Part shown: piece by piece, positions 15,885-25,461 of the stretch | How the letters are laid out: the number at the start of each line of letters is the position of its first letter | Position numbering within the stretch: the first letter of the stretch is position 1 | Assembly: GCF_003149185.1 (NCBI RefSeq) | Contig: NZ_QGDO01000011.1 | Location: 62,001-126,000, forward strand | DNA: 64,000 nucleotides | Direction: 5' to 3' | Source of the DNA: Sediminitomix flava | Lineage (GTDB): Bacteria > Bacteroidota > Bacteroidia > Cytophagales > Flammeovirgaceae | The notes under the pieces: model-generated | Told to the model about the DNA's origin: nothing | Seen by the model: only the letters and a program-made list of their open reading frames with translations | Databases searched by the model: none | Translations under genes and position numbers: made by a program

Positions 15885-17933
15885 TTAGAATCTGATTAAT
15901 ACCATGGTAAGATCATCATCTACTTTATAATCTTTAGTAAAATCTTCTAATTCCTCCATCAGTTTTACGGAAACTTCTTTCACAGGACGCTCTGCATGTT
16001 GAAGTAAGAAATCTTTCAGGCGATCATAGCCATACTCTTCTCCATCAGGTGACTTTGCTTCTATAACGCCATCGGTGTACAAAAAGATTAAATCTCCTTT
16101 TTCATAAGAAATTTCATTGGTCTCCAAGAACTTGAAAAAACTGTCGTTTCGAATGATTCCTAAGCCCATCCCTTTACCGTCTAGTGGCACAACTTCTTTG
16201 GCCGAAGCTTTATAATAATAAGCAGGACAGTGCCCTGCCCTAGAGTATCGGATATATTTAGCGGTAATATCAATGTCCAAATAACAAGCCGTAACAAAAC
16301 TTCCTTTTTCCAAACATGTACTCAACGAGTTGTTGGCATGATAGAAAAGCTCTGAAGGATCTAAATTCATCCGCACCAAAGCTTGGAAAATCCCCTTCAT
16401 CTGTGCCATGTTAAAAGCAGCCGAAATTCCTTTCCCTAAGACATCGGCAATCACAATTCCATATTTTCCATCTTTGATCTGATAGAAATCGTAGTAATCT
16501 CCCCCCACTTCTGTATGCGGTAGTGAACGTGCATACAATTCAATACCTTCTACTTCAAATAGTTTTTCGGGTAAAAGACGCTGTTGTACTTGTCGGGCAA
16601 TTTCCATTTCATTACGGATTCGCTCATGTCCCAAAGCATCTTCTAGCAATCTAAAATTGTGCAATGCAATACCTGCTTGTGCTACCAAAGCATTTACAGA
16701 ATTGATCATCATTCGGTCAAACCCTTGATAGATCGTTTTTAAAAGCACCAACATTCCGATCGTTTCTTCAGCCCTCTTGACAGGAACTACCATGACCGAT
16801 CTGAAACGCTCATTGCTTTCATCACCTATGTATGGATTGAAGGTGTATTTTTTCGTTTTGGTAAGATGTTCTGTTCCTTTTTTATCTAAAATTTTACGGA
16901 TGTATTCTATTTCTTTTGTCGACATCTGATGCGACGAAAAGAAGTTATCGGGATAAACCTCTAACCAACCACCTTCAGCTTTTACGATACTTACAGCATT
17001 TCCCAAAAGCACTTTATATACATCCTCTTTTGTTTCACCCTCTATCAGTGTCCTTGTCAAACTTTGCGATAGACTGATCTCTTCAAATTTCTGCTCAAAC
17101 ACAGAAGATGTTGGCAAATTAAAAAGCATGAAAAGGATACTTGCAAAAGCATATATCGAGATGAATGTAAACAAGGTTATTGAGAATACATTCTTCAGTA
17201 GATCATCAACAATAAAATTGGGCTGTTCAAAGTAATATCGGATACTGAATACGAAATAGGCTAATGCCAATAGCACAAAAATCAGCTGAAAAATACTCGC
17301 TACTTTCTGAGAAAAGTTAAGGTAAGGAACCCATCTCACATTCACGCATAGTACCAAAATCCATATTACCAATACCGCATAAGGGATATTGAAATACATA
17401 TCAACGATTCCTATACGGAAGAAATGACTGATAAGCGCAACTAAGAGAAATATTTCAAAAGCCTTCCAAATTCGGTATGACCACACCTTTTTTTCATGAA
17501 GGATAAGTCGTTTCCAAGTTGTGAATGCGACAATCAAGGTTATCAATAACGATGCAAATTCAACTTGAAAAAAGAAAGCATTTATAAGCGGATGATCTGC
17601 CCAAAAAGAGTCTTGAATAACAAGATTTGAGATATTTATACAAAGCGATATGAAGGTACAGATCAAGGTTGTGATAAACACCCGCCAAAGTAAAGCCTGA
17701 ATATCATACTCGATATGCTTCAGAATTCGGTCAGCATACAAATATCCACTTCCGATGAACAGGTTTAGAAAGAAGCCTTTGAAAAAGAGAGGAGTCTCAA
17801 TGAGCATAAAATCTCCACTTTCCAAATACACTTGCTCCTGTACCCCAACAATGAGAAGCATAATCCAACTCAGAATAAATACAATGATGGTTCCTTTTTC
17901 TACACGGTCAAGCCTTACCATATCTTCATGCAA
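15885..17933 (-). CDS. RsbU-like membrane PP2C phosphatase with GAF domain
   Basis: Roughly eight membrane helices fill residues 10-270. A GAF-like sensor domain follows (about 285-430, including SIVKAEGGWLEVYP and RSVMVVPVKRAEETIGMLVLL). The C-terminus is a SpoIIE/RsbU PP2C domain from about residue 445. The linker EMEIARQVQQRLLPE is the hallmark preceding this domain. Metal ligands are present in VGGDYYDF, VIADVLGKG, LYTDGVIEA and DDDLTMVL, so activity is expected. It most likely dephosphorylates the STAS protein encoded next on the same strand, in response to a signal sensed by the membrane or GAF region. Separate transcription is possible given the 144-base gap. Confidence 0.92.
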   Translation of the reverse strand: MHEDMVRLDRVEKGTIIVFILSWIMLLIVGVQEQVYLESGDFMLIETPLFFKGFFLNLFIGSGYLYADRILKHIEYDIQALLWRVFITTLICTFISLCINISNLVIQDSFWADHPLINAFFFQVEFASLLITLIVAFTTWKRLILHEKKVWSYRIWKAFEIFLLVALISHFFRIGIVDMYFNIPYAVLVIWILVLCVNVRWVPYLNFSQKVASIFQLIFVLLALAYFVFSIRYYFEQPNFIVDDLLKNVFSITLFTFISIYAFASILFMLFNLPTSSVFEQKFEEISLSQSLTRTLIEGETKEDVYKVLLGNAVSIVKAEGGWLEVYPDNFFSSHQMSTKEIEYIRKILDKKGTEHLTKTKKYTFNPYIGDESNERFRSVMVVPVKRAEETIGMLVLLKTIYQGFDRMMINSVNALVAQAGIALHNFRLLEDALGHERIRNEMEIARQVQQRLLPEKLFEVEGIELYARSLPHTEVGGDYYDFYQIKDGKYGIVIADVLGKGISAAFNMAQMKGIFQALVRMNLDPSELFYHANNSLSTCLEKGSFVTACYLDIDITAKYIRYSRAGHCPAYYYKASAKEVVPLDGKGMGLGIIRNDSFFKFLETNEISYEKGDLIFLYTDGVIEAKSPDGEEYGYDRLKDFLLQHAERPVKEVSVKLMEELEDFTKDYKVDDDLTMVLIRF

Positions 17934-18257
17934 GTTTCTTATTATACGGCATTTATAGTCAAAAGGACTATATAAGGGGAATTATATCTTAATATAAGAT
18001 GATCTACCGTAATGGAAAGTTAGAAAGACTAAAGGAATAAATCAGATTTTTAAGTTTTTTTACTACTAAAACTAGTACAACAAGTTTATTTCGCTTTTTA
18101 TCGATTAAAAACAGATAAAAAAAATGTTAACTCTGAAATGGTTAACAAGAAATAATAACACAAATGTGTATCTTTTGAGATCGTAAGATTGATAAATATT
18201 GTATTTAATCATGTAAAGGGAATTTGGTGTTATTTCACCGTAAAGATTTGAAAGGTA
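17934..18257. other. Divergent intergenic region with an inverted repeat
   Basis: This AT-rich region separates the phosphatase (minus) from the Omp85-like gene (plus). It holds the TGTTAAC inverted repeat listed separately and, at about 18171, TATCTTTTG. The latter resembles a -7 box with one extra base and no good -33. No RNA gene was seen. Confidence 0.5.
18125..18147. promoter_or_regulatory. Inverted repeat TGTTAAC-N9-GTTAACA, possible operator
   Basis: Two 7-bp arms (18125-18131 and 18141-18147) are perfect reverse complements with a 9-base spacer. That geometry puts the half-sites about 16 bases apart, as for a dimeric regulator. It lies about 25 bases upstream of the weak -7-like TATCTTTTG of the Omp85-like gene. 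The function is inferred only. Confidence 0.35.
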
Positions 18258-19748
18258 GTGCTCGAAAGAATAAGTCTCAGTTATATCACTTTTTGTAGAG
18301 GGGGAGGAATAATCCTTTTAATTTTTTGCCTCAGTTTATCTTCTTTCGCACAAGATGAAAACAACACCCTATCCTCAGATTCTACTGCTCAAATACATTT
18401 TGAAGGAGATAGTATCTCTATTGCTTCAATTACCCTCAACGGAAATAACATCACCAAAAACCATATTATTCTAAGGGAATTGAGTTTTAAAAAAGGCGAT
18501 GAAATTTCTACAGAAGACCTTAATGAATTCCTAAAAAAAGAACGTAATAAAGTTTTCAACACCAACCTTTTTGAAAGTGTTGAATTTGACTACAAACTCA
18601 ATGAGAGAAACGAACTAGAGCTTACCGTCGATATGGTTGAACGATGGTATATCTGGCCTATTCCTATTCTTGAAATTGCTGATCGTAATTTTAATGAATG
18701 GATAAATAACAGAGGTGCAGATTTCTCTCGTATTTATTATGGAATTCAGTTCAAACAACGAAATTTTAGAGGAAGAAATGAAAATTTACAACTCTTGCTT
18801 AGAGGTGGTTTTGCTGAACTTTACCGCATAAGCTACGATGCTCCATACATTAATAAGAAACAAAAAACCAGTTTACATATCGATGCTTTTTATAGAGAAG
18901 ACCCGAATGTTGCCTATAAAGTAGAAGATGATCGATTTGTAGAAATCAACAGTACAGAAGGCCCCATAAAATGGACTTGGGGAGCTAGTGTTGGAATAGG
19001 CAGAAGAGCTAAATTCTTTGACTATCATAGACTTGTTTTGTCTTATAGAAATATCACCGTAGCTGACACAGTTACGACCTTAAATCCAAATTATCTTGCC
19101 GATGGTAAGAATCAGATTCAATACCTGAGCTTAACATATAGATATAGGCGAGATATGAGAAATATTGCTAGTTATCCTCTCAGTGGGTCATTTTTAGAAG
19201 TTTCTCTTACAAAAGAAGGTTTGGGAGTTTTCAATGATATCAATACAGCTTCTTTTGATCTTGATTACTCAAAATACTTTGATTTAGGGAATAACTTCTA
19301 TCATGCTAGTGGAATTTCAGCAAAAGTATCTACCCCTAACGATCTCCCTTACGAGAACAGTAAAACGCTTGGCTATTCAAATAATATGGTCCGAGGCTAT
19401 GACAAATACGTATCTTTAGGAAATTCCATTGGAGTTTTAAAAAATACTTTGAAGTATAAACTCATATCCACAAAAATCAATATCAATCTTGATAAAAAGA
19501 AGTTTAAATACTTTTCTAGTATCCCTATAGATATTTACATCAAAACGTACGCTGATGTGGGCTATAGTTCTCAAAATGATTCATTTAATAGTTCTGAGTT
19601 GAATGAATTACCGAACACGTTCCTTGGAGGTGGAGGACTTGGTCTTGATATTGTGACATTTTATAGTACAGTACTACGTCTAGAATATTCAGAGAACGTA
19701 CACGAAAAGAAAGGAGGATTCTTCTTTTATCTAAGTGCTGACATTTAA
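18258..19748 (+). CDS. Omp85-superfamily outer-membrane protein with POTRA domain
   Basis: The sequence has a signal peptide (GGGIILLIFCLSLSSFAQ). A POTRA-like domain follows around residues 50-125 (ISIASITLNGNNITKNHIILREL, then LNEFLKKERNKVFNTNLFESVEF). The C-terminal part is a 16-strand-type barrel with GRNENLQLLLRGG, RDMRNIASYPLSGSF and the glycine-rich FLGGGGLGLDIV. This fits BamA/TamA-like proteins that insert outer-membrane proteins. At 496 aa with one clear POTRA it is shorter than BamA (about 800 aa), so it is a family paralogue and not the essential BamA. The start is GTG at 18258, because no in-frame ATG precedes the signal peptide. Its stop overlaps the stop of the convergent hydrolase gene. 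Confidence 0.85.
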   Translation: MLERISLSYITFCRGGGIILLIFCLSLSSFAQDENNTLSSDSTAQIHFEGDSISIASITLNGNNITKNHIILRELSFKKGDEISTEDLNEFLKKERNKVFNTNLFESVEFDYKLNERNELELTVDMVERWYIWPIPILEIADRNFNEWINNRGADFSRIYYGIQFKQRNFRGRNENLQLLLRGGFAELYRISYDAPYINKKQKTSLHIDAFYREDPNVAYKVEDDRFVEINSTEGPIKWTWGASVGIGRRAKFFDYHRLVLSYRNITVADTVTTLNPNYLADGKNQIQYLSLTYRYRRDMRNIASYPLSGSFLEVSLTKEGLGVFNDINTASFDLDYSKYFDLGNNFYHASGISAKVSTPNDLPYENSKTLGYSNNMVRGYDKYVSLGNSIGVLKNTLKYKLISTKININLDKKKFKYFSSIPIDIYIKTYADVGYSSQNDSFNSSELNELPNTFLGGGGLGLDIVTFYSTVLRLEYSENVHEKKGGFFFYLSADI

Positions 19749-20641
19749 TAGGTATATTTTTTCATTATTGGATTGAGGTCTTCATCTACTAATAAATGTC
19801 CTTTATCTAAAATATCAATCGTACAATTCTGAATTCCCTCACTTAAAATATGTGCGCCTTCTAATAAAACTACTTCATCTCTTCTCCCATAAAATAAATG
19901 CACAGGTATCTTATACTCATTTAGCCCTTTCTTGATACCAATTAAATCGGGTTTAAATGCTCGCATAGTCTTATGCATATTGAAAAATCTTTGCCTTTGC
20001 GATTTATGTCCAAAATGGTTACAAGTAAAGTCATAAAGAAATTTCGAAATCCAATTCTTTTCGTAGACAAAATCAACGATTTTGAAAAACAACCACGGAA
20101 GTCTCATCAGAGCTTTTAAAAGGATAATTAAAACTCTTGGTAATGCATTTATATCGTAGAGTGGATGGGTTTTCACCCCATCTGGAGCAAGTAAATACAC
20201 TTCTTCCAATCTTGGTAAAATCCGTTGGATAAGTGATAAACTTATTCGTCCTCCCATACTATATCCCATTAGAGAAAAGCTCTTTTTCTTTTCCATTTTA
20301 GATATAGCTAAGAATAACTTTATCAAATCATTCTTCGAAAAAAACTTCCGATTCCACCTAGTTTTGCCGTGATAAGGTAAACTTATAGCATAAACAGTAT
20401 ATTTTTCACTTAAGGAACTTTTTAGAACTTGATATAACTGAGCTTTATCGCCAAAGCCATGTAAGCATATCAACAACTTTTCTCCAGAGCCATACTTGAT
20501 GTATTCTACATTTCCATAAGGGGTCTTTAAGTAGTTTTCAGGAATAGAATTATTTTCATTCATTTGCTCCAAGTAAGACTCGTAGCTTGTACTTTTTTGT
20601 TGAATTTTACCTTCCTTATAATTTCCAATACTAAGTCCCAT
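19745..20641 (-). CDS. Alpha/beta-hydrolase
   Basis: This soluble hydrolase has the classical order of motifs. An oxyanion-hole HG is in CLHGFGDKAQ, the nucleophile elbow is GYSMGG, the acid is in YGRRDEVV, and the catalytic His is in DKGHLLV near the C-terminus. Substrate cannot be told; such enzymes act on esters, amides or lipids. A hydrophobic lid-like segment (LPRVLIILLKALMRLPWLFF) lies between the nucleophile and the acid and could touch membranes. The start may instead be the Met at residue 27, since the first 26 residues look unstructured. The gene converges on the Omp85-like gene with overlapping stop codons, so no terminator separates them. Confidence 0.87.
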   Translation of the reverse strand: MGLSIGNYKEGKIQQKSTSYESYLEQMNENNSIPENYLKTPYGNVEYIKYGSGEKLLICLHGFGDKAQLYQVLKSSLSEKYTVYAISLPYHGKTRWNRKFFSKNDLIKLFLAISKMEKKKSFSLMGYSMGGRISLSLIQRILPRLEEVYLLAPDGVKTHPLYDINALPRVLIILLKALMRLPWLFFKIVDFVYEKNWISKFLYDFTCNHFGHKSQRQRFFNMHKTMRAFKPDLIGIKKGLNEYKIPVHLFYGRRDEVVLLEGAHILSEGIQNCTIDILDKGHLLVDEDLNPIMKKYTY

Positions 20642-20949
20642 TTCTGAATTACTGAGTTAATTGCTTGTTACTAAAAGTATTCAAATAATCTGATAAAATT
20701 GTTTATTGCTTAGATTTATCCATTTTGAAAACAATTTTTTCTGTTTTTAGATAAAGAAAGAATATCTTTATGACTCTAAAAAAATATTACTTTTAGAAGT
20801 TTGGATACATTTTTTAGGTTTCAATCCCTTACTTGTCACCAAGTGTATTCATTAAATTTTAAACTGAAATTTAGATTTTCACCAAATAATCTTAGGTATA
20901 GTTTTGGAACAAATCGGAACTAACCCAAAAAGATCTAACCTAAAGTAGA
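20642..20949. other. Divergent intergenic region, weak promoter only
   Basis: This AT-rich region lies between the hydrolase (minus) and the nucleotide-sugar cluster (plus). The only element I can point to is the TAGTTTTG box at 20899-20906. No hairpin, small gene or RNA gene was recognised. Confidence 0.5.
20899..20906 (+). promoter_or_regulatory. Possible -7 box of the nucleotide-sugar cluster
   Basis: TAGTTTTG matches TAnnTTTG about 45 bases before the tviB-like start. The -33 region has TTC instead of TTG, so this is weak. Confidence 0.35.
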
Positions 20950-22230
20950 ATGGCGATGAACCAATCAAAAAACTTCGAGAAAAAAATTGGTATTATTGGA
21001 TTAGGCTATGTTGGCTTACCTTTAGCTGTCGAATTTGCTAAGCATAATGTAAATGTAGTCGGCTTTGATATAAACGTTGATCGTATTGCTGAACTTAAAA
21101 GTGGGGTCGATAGAACGCTAGAAGTTCCTAATGATGAACTTTCATCAGTTTCAAGCTTGCAATTCACTTCTTCAATTGAAGAAATCAAAGACGTAGATAT
21201 ATATATTGTTACTGTACCAACTCCAATCAGTGAGTTCAAAACTCCTGATTTGACTCCGCTTAAAAAAGCTAGTGAAACTGTTGGTAAAGTTTTAAGTCAA
21301 GGTAATATTGTTGTATACGAATCAACTGTTTACCCTGGTTGTACAGAAGAAGAGTGTGTTCCTGTTCTTGAAAAAGTAAGTGGATTAACATTCAATCAAG
21401 ACTTCTTCTGTGGATACTCTCCAGAAAGAATTAATCCAGGAGATCACGTACACAGAGTACACAATATCAAAAAAGTCACAAGTGGTAGTACACCTGAAAT
21501 TGCTGAAGAAGTTGATCAGATGTATAACATTGTAGTTGAGGTAGGTACACATAAAGCTTCTTGTATTAAAGTTGCTGAGGCTGCAAAAGTTATTGAAAAC
21601 TCACAAAGAGATTTAAATATTGCTTTTGTCAATGAGTTATCATTAATTTTTGATCGTGTAGGAATTGACACCCTTGAAGTACTTGAAGCTGCGGGAACTA
21701 AGTGGAACTTCCTTCCATTTCGTCCAGGACTTGTAGGAGGTCACTGTATTGGTGTAGACCCTTATTATCTTACTCATAAAGCAGAGAGTCTAGGATATCA
21801 TCCTCAAGTAATTCTTGCTGGTAGAAGGATCAACGACAATATGGGTTCATTTATCGCTAGTAAGGTTGTAAAACTGATGCTTCAAAAGAAAGCTCTAAGC
21901 CAAGGAACAAGAGTTCTAGTCATGGGAATTACATTTAAAGAAAATTGCCCTGATATTAGAAACTCACGAGTTATTGATATTATTGAAGAATTCCATGGTT
22001 ATGGACTGAATGTTGATGTTTATGATCCTCAAGCTGATAAGAACGAAGTGAAACATGAATATAATGTTGATCTTATAGAAAAGCCTGAAGGAAAGTATGC
22101 AGCTGTTGTTCTTGCTGTTTCTCACTCAGAATTTGAAGGGATAGACTTAGATAGTTTCACAGAAAACGATTCTGTTATCTATGACGTCAAGTGTGTACTT
22201 GATAAAAATGCAGTGACAGATAGATTATAA
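20950..22230 (+). CDS. tviB: UDP-N-acetylglucosamine 6-dehydrogenase, TviB/WbpO type
   Basis: This cytoplasmic NAD-dependent enzyme oxidises UDP-GlcNAc (or UDP-GalNAc) to the uronic acid for capsule or O-antigen sugars. The N-terminal Rossmann motif is IGLGYVGLPLA. The family signatures VPTPI, YESTVYPGCTEE, YSPERINPGD, KVAEAAKVIENSQRDLNIAFVNE and GLVGGHCIGVDPYYLTHKAE (catalytic Cys in GGHCIG) are all present. The C-terminal domain starts near MGITFKENCPDIRNS. The length of 426 aa matches TviB (about 425 aa). The TviC-like epimerase gene follows, which supports this substrate over UDP-glucose. A terminator-like hairpin lies between the two genes. Confidence 0.93.
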   Translation: MAMNQSKNFEKKIGIIGLGYVGLPLAVEFAKHNVNVVGFDINVDRIAELKSGVDRTLEVPNDELSSVSSLQFTSSIEEIKDVDIYIVTVPTPISEFKTPDLTPLKKASETVGKVLSQGNIVVYESTVYPGCTEEECVPVLEKVSGLTFNQDFFCGYSPERINPGDHVHRVHNIKKVTSGSTPEIAEEVDQMYNIVVEVGTHKASCIKVAEAAKVIENSQRDLNIAFVNELSLIFDRVGIDTLEVLEAAGTKWNFLPFRPGLVGGHCIGVDPYYLTHKAESLGYHPQVILAGRRINDNMGSFIASKVVKLMLQKKALSQGTRVLVMGITFKENCPDIRNSRVIDIIEEFHGYGLNVDVYDPQADKNEVKHEYNVDLIEKPEGKYAAVVLAVSHSEFEGIDLDSFTENDSVIYDVKCVLDKNAVTDRL

Positions 22231-22241
22231 GATTTAAAGGA

Positions 22242-22270
22242 AAAAAGGCTGTCCCACAGCCTTTTTCATT
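22242..22270 (+). terminator. Intrinsic terminator between the tviB-like and tviC-like genes
   Basis: An 11-bp perfect stem pairs 22242-22252 (AAAAAGGCTGT) with 22256-22266 over a CCC loop, followed by CATTTT. It lies inside what looks like one pathway cluster, only 22 bases before the next start. It may therefore lower rather than end expression of the next genes. Confidence 0.8.
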
Positions 22271-22288
22271 TTATACACGGGAAAGTAA

Positions 22289-23278
22289 ATGTTAATCAAA
22301 GACAGTAAAATACTAGTAACCGGAGGAGCTGGGTTTATCGGTTCTAACCTCATTGATGAATTGTTAAAGCAAGGAAATTTTGTCCGATGCTTAGACAATT
22401 TTGCTACTGGGAAAAAAGAAAATATTGAACCATTCCTTTCCCATGAAAACTTTGAGTTCATTGAAGGAGATATCCGTGACCTTGAAGCCTGTAAAATAGC
22501 TACAGAAGGAATCGAATATGTACTGCATCAGGCAGCTTTAGGTTCTGTTCCAAGATCTATTAATGACCCAATCACTTCTAATGAAGTTAACATTAGTGGT
22601 TTCTTAAATATGCTTGTTGCGTCAAGAGATGCAAATGTGAAACGATTTGTTTATGCTGCAAGCTCATCCACTTATGGTGATCATCCTGACCTACCTAAAG
22701 TTGAAGATAATATTGGAAAACCTCTTTCTCCATATGCTGTAACCAAGTATGTCAATGAACTTTATGCTAAAGTCTTTGCTGATACTTACGGGCTAGAAAC
22801 TATTGGTCTTCGTTACTTCAATGTATTTGGACGAAAACAAGATCCATATGGAGCATATGCAGCAGTCATTCCAAAGTTTGTTTCGGCTCTTATGCGTAAA
22901 GAAGCTCCAGTGATCAACGGTGATGGAACTCATTCAAGAGACTTCACATATATCGATAATGTAATCCATGCAAATCAAGTTGCCGCATTATCTACTCACC
23001 CAGATGCTATAAATACTGTTTATAATGTTGCTTTCGGAGAAAATACTTCACTGAATCAACTTTTTGATACTTTAGTTGAAGAACTCTCTGTATTTGATTC
23101 AGATATTAAAAATATAAAACCCGTATACGGACCAGAAAGAGCTGGAGATGTCAAACACTCTCTTGCTAGTATAGATAAGGCCGCAACACTTCTAGGTTAT
23201 AACCCTAAATTTAGTTTTAAAGAAGGCATTAAAGATTCTGTCCGTTGGTACTGGGAAAATTTGGTGGTAAATTCTTAA
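22289..23278 (+). CDS. tviC: UDP-N-acetylglucosaminuronate 4-epimerase, TviC/WbpP type
   Basis: This is an extended short-chain dehydrogenase acting on UDP-GlcNAc or its uronic acid to give the galacto form. The NAD motif is [11 protein letters not shown]. The catalytic Ser is in [10 protein letters not shown] and the Y-x-x-x-K is in [11 protein letters not shown]. The block [15 protein letters not shown] is highly characteristic of WbpP/TviC-type epimerases. [12 protein letters not shown] and [15 protein letters not shown] follow as expected. With the upstream dehydrogenase it should provide UDP-GalNAcA for a surface polysaccharide. The gene ends 28 bases before rfbA. Confidence 0.93.
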   Translation: MLIKDSKILVTGGAGFIGSNLIDELLKQGNFVRCLDNFATGKKENIEPFLSHENFEFIEGDIRDLEACKIATEGIEYVLHQAALGSVPRSINDPITSNEVNISGFLNMLVASRDANVKRFVYAASSSTYGDHPDLPKVEDNIGKPLSPYAVTKYVNELYAKVFADTYGLETIGLRYFNVFGRKQDPYGAYAAVIPKFVSALMRKEAPVINGDGTHSRDFTYIDNVIHANQVAALSTHPDAINTVYNVAFGENTSLNQLFDTLVEELSVFDSDIKNIKPVYGPERAGDVKHSLASIDKAATLLGYNPKFSFKEGIKDSVRWYWENLVVNS

Positions 23279-23306
23279 CCCTAAGAAACGCAAATACACT
23301 ATAACT

Positions 23307-24191
23307 ATGAAAGGAATTATTTTAGCCGGAGGATCAGGCACTCGCCTACATCCTTTGACATTGGCTGTCAGTAAACAGCTCATGCCTGTGTATGACAAGC
23401 CAATGATTTATTATCCTCTATCAACATTAATGCTTGCCGGTATTCGTGAGATCTTGATTATTTCAACACCTCATGATATGCCTCAATTCAAAAAGCTTTT
23501 GGGTGATGGTTCTCAAATAGGTTGCGATATTACTTATGCAATTCAGCCTTCTCCAGATGGACTAGCACAAGCCTTCATTATTGGAGAAGAGTTTATTGGA
23601 AATGATTCTGTAGCATTAATATTAGGTGATAATATTTTTTATGGCGATGGAATGAGTCAACTTCTACAGTCTAAAATAAATCCTGAGGGAGGAGTTGTAT
23701 TTGCATATCACGTCAATGATCCAGAGCGATATGGCGTAGTTACTTTTGATGAAAATGAAAAAGTAATTTCAATTGAAGAAAAGCCTGAAAATCCTCAATC
23801 AAATTATGCTGTACCAGGCATCTATTTCTACGATAATCAAGTCGTAGAAATTGCGAAATCATTAAAACCTAGTCCTAGAGGAGAATTAGAAATCACAGAT
23901 GTCAATAAAGTATACCTTGAGAAAGGACAGCTTTCTGTTGGAAAATTAAATAGAGGTACTGCTTGGCTAGATACGGGTACTTTTGCTTCATTGATGCAAG
24001 CAGGGCAATTCGTTCAAGTTATTGAAGAAAGACAAGGTTTAAAGATCGGTTGTATAGAAGAAGTAGCTTTCAGAATGGGCTTTATTGATTCTGAGCAACT
24101 ACAAAACTTATCCAAGGCTCTTTTAAAGAGCGGCTATGGAAAATACCTTGAGCAAATAGCGAAAGGAAACCTAGCTGAAATCAATATCTAA
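23307..24191 (+). CDS. rfbA: Glucose-1-phosphate thymidylyltransferase (RmlA/RfbA)
   Basis: The enzyme joins dTTP and glucose-1-phosphate to dTDP-glucose, the first step toward dTDP-rhamnose and other deoxysugars. The N-terminal motif [11 protein letters not shown] with the following [18 protein letters not shown] is diagnostic. The Mg2+-binding aspartate lies in LGDNIFYG, and [20 protein letters not shown] is also typical. The length (294 aa) is normal. The next steps (rmlB, rmlC, rmlD) are not in the window. Either they lie elsewhere in the genome or the dTDP-glucose goes to another sugar. Confidence 0.96.
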   Translation: MKGIILAGGSGTRLHPLTLAVSKQLMPVYDKPMIYYPLSTLMLAGIREILIISTPHDMPQFKKLLGDGSQIGCDITYAIQPSPDGLAQAFIIGEEFIGNDSVALILGDNIFYGDGMSQLLQSKINPEGGVVFAYHVNDPERYGVVTFDENEKVISIEEKPENPQSNYAVPGIYFYDNQVVEIAKSLKPSPRGELEITDVNKVYLEKGQLSVGKLNRGTAWLDTGTFASLMQAGQFVQVIEERQGLKIGCIEEVAFRMGFIDSEQLQNLSKALLKSGYGKYLEQIAKGNLAEINI

Positions 24192-24219
24192 ATGACATTC
24201 CAAAACTTCTAAATAATAA

Positions 24220-25272
24220 ATGAAAAAGGTTTTTGTTACTGGTGGTACTGGATTTATCGGTTCGCACACTGTAGTTGAATTAATTGAACAAGGTTACGAG
24301 CCTGTAATCGTTGATGATCTTTCAAATTCTAACATTGAAATTTTAGATCAGATAGAACAAATTACAGGTAAAAGACCAACCTTTGAATCATTCAATCTAA
24401 TTGATCCTGTAAAGACTGATGCCTTTATTGAAAAACATAAAGACATGGTTGGTATCATTCACTTTGCAGCCTCAAAAGCTGTAGGTGAGTCTGTAGCCGA
24501 TCCATTAAAATATTATCAAAATAACTTTACATCATTAGTCAACATACTTCAAAGTATGAAAAAGCATGATGTGAAAAATATTGTATTCTCTTCTTCATGT
24601 ACGGTTTACGGACAACCTGATCAACTTCCAGTAGATGAAAATGCACCAGTTAAAGTTGCTGAATCACCTTATGGAAACACAAAACAGGTTTGTGAAGAAA
24701 TATTGAGAGATACTGCAAAAGCTCACCCAGAAATTAATGGAATTGCGTTAAGGTATTTCAACCCAATTGGAGCACACCATACTGCTCTTATTGGAGAATT
24801 GCCACTTGGAGTTCCTCAGAACCTCATCCCATTTATTACTCAAACGGCAAAAGGTATTCGTGAACAACTTCAGGTTTTTGGAGATGATTACAACACACCT
24901 GACGGAACTTGTATTCGTGACTACATTCATGTAGTTGATTTGGCTAAAGCTCACATTAAAGCTGTCGAACGAATGGAAGGAGGCGAATGTAAATCCAATT
25001 ATGAGTTCTTCAATATTGGTACAGGAACTGGTAGCTCTGTTCTTCAAGTTCTTAATGCCTTTGAGAAAGTTAACGGAGTAAAAGTCAATTACAAAATTGC
25101 ACCTCGTCGTAGTGGTGATGTAGAACAAGTTTGGGCAAATACAGACATTGCAAACAATGAATTAGGCTGGAAAGCTGAAAGAGATTTGGATGAAATGGTA
25201 AAAAGTGCATGGGCTTGGGAAAACTACTACAGAGATAAGCTTTCTCAAGTAATCGAAAAAGTTGAAGCATAA
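24220..25272 (+). CDS. galE: UDP-glucose 4-epimerase
   Basis: This SDR epimerase interconverts UDP-glucose and UDP-galactose for polysaccharide synthesis. The NAD-binding motif is TGGTGFIGSHT, the active-site serines are in SSSCTVYG, and Y-x-x-x-K is in SPYGNTKQVCEE. The GalE-type blocks LRYFNPIGAH, DGTCIRDYIHVVDLAKAH and FNIGTGTGSSVLQV are clear. The length of 350 aa is slightly above the usual 338. It is the last gene of the cluster and sits 28 bases after rfbA, followed by a weak terminator. Confidence 0.95.
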   Translation: MKKVFVTGGTGFIGSHTVVELIEQGYEPVIVDDLSNSNIEILDQIEQITGKRPTFESFNLIDPVKTDAFIEKHKDMVGIIHFAASKAVGESVADPLKYYQNNFTSLVNILQSMKKHDVKNIVFSSSCTVYGQPDQLPVDENAPVKVAESPYGNTKQVCEEILRDTAKAHPEINGIALRYFNPIGAHHTALIGELPLGVPQNLIPFITQTAKGIREQLQVFGDDYNTPDGTCIRDYIHVVDLAKAHIKAVERMEGGECKSNYEFFNIGTGTGSSVLQVLNAFEKVNGVKVNYKIAPRRSGDVEQVWANTDIANNELGWKAERDLDEMVKSAWAWENYYRDKLSQVIEKVEA

Positions 25273-25293
25273 AGTTTCACAAAAATATAATTC

Positions 25294-25336
25294 TAAAAGC
25301 GGAAATCTTTTTGTAAAGGTTTTCGCTTTTCTTTTA
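25294..25336 (+). terminator. Probable terminator after galE
   Basis: AAAAGCGGAAA pairs with TTTTCGCTTTT, one G-T wobble, across a loop of about 14 bases. It is followed by CTTTT. The stem is short and A/T-rich at its base. Confidence 0.6.
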
Positions 25337-25461
25337 CACATCATCCTATTGATTCATGTTTTTTCATAAATTTGAGTAATTATATGACTTTTAGATAACT
25401 AATCACGAATAGATCAGTTATTCTCTCAAAAACATAAAACAGCTCAATTCTTTAACTTTTT

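Noticed and set aside
24748-25344. Several small minus-strand frames over galE and its terminator
   Set aside because: They overlap each other and the galE frame, have no signal or domain, and the strand has no promoter.
25367-25374. TAAATTTG as a -7 promoter box of nuoA
   Set aside because: The only TTG upstream is 15 bases away, shorter than the normal 19-21, so the promoter is not convincing.
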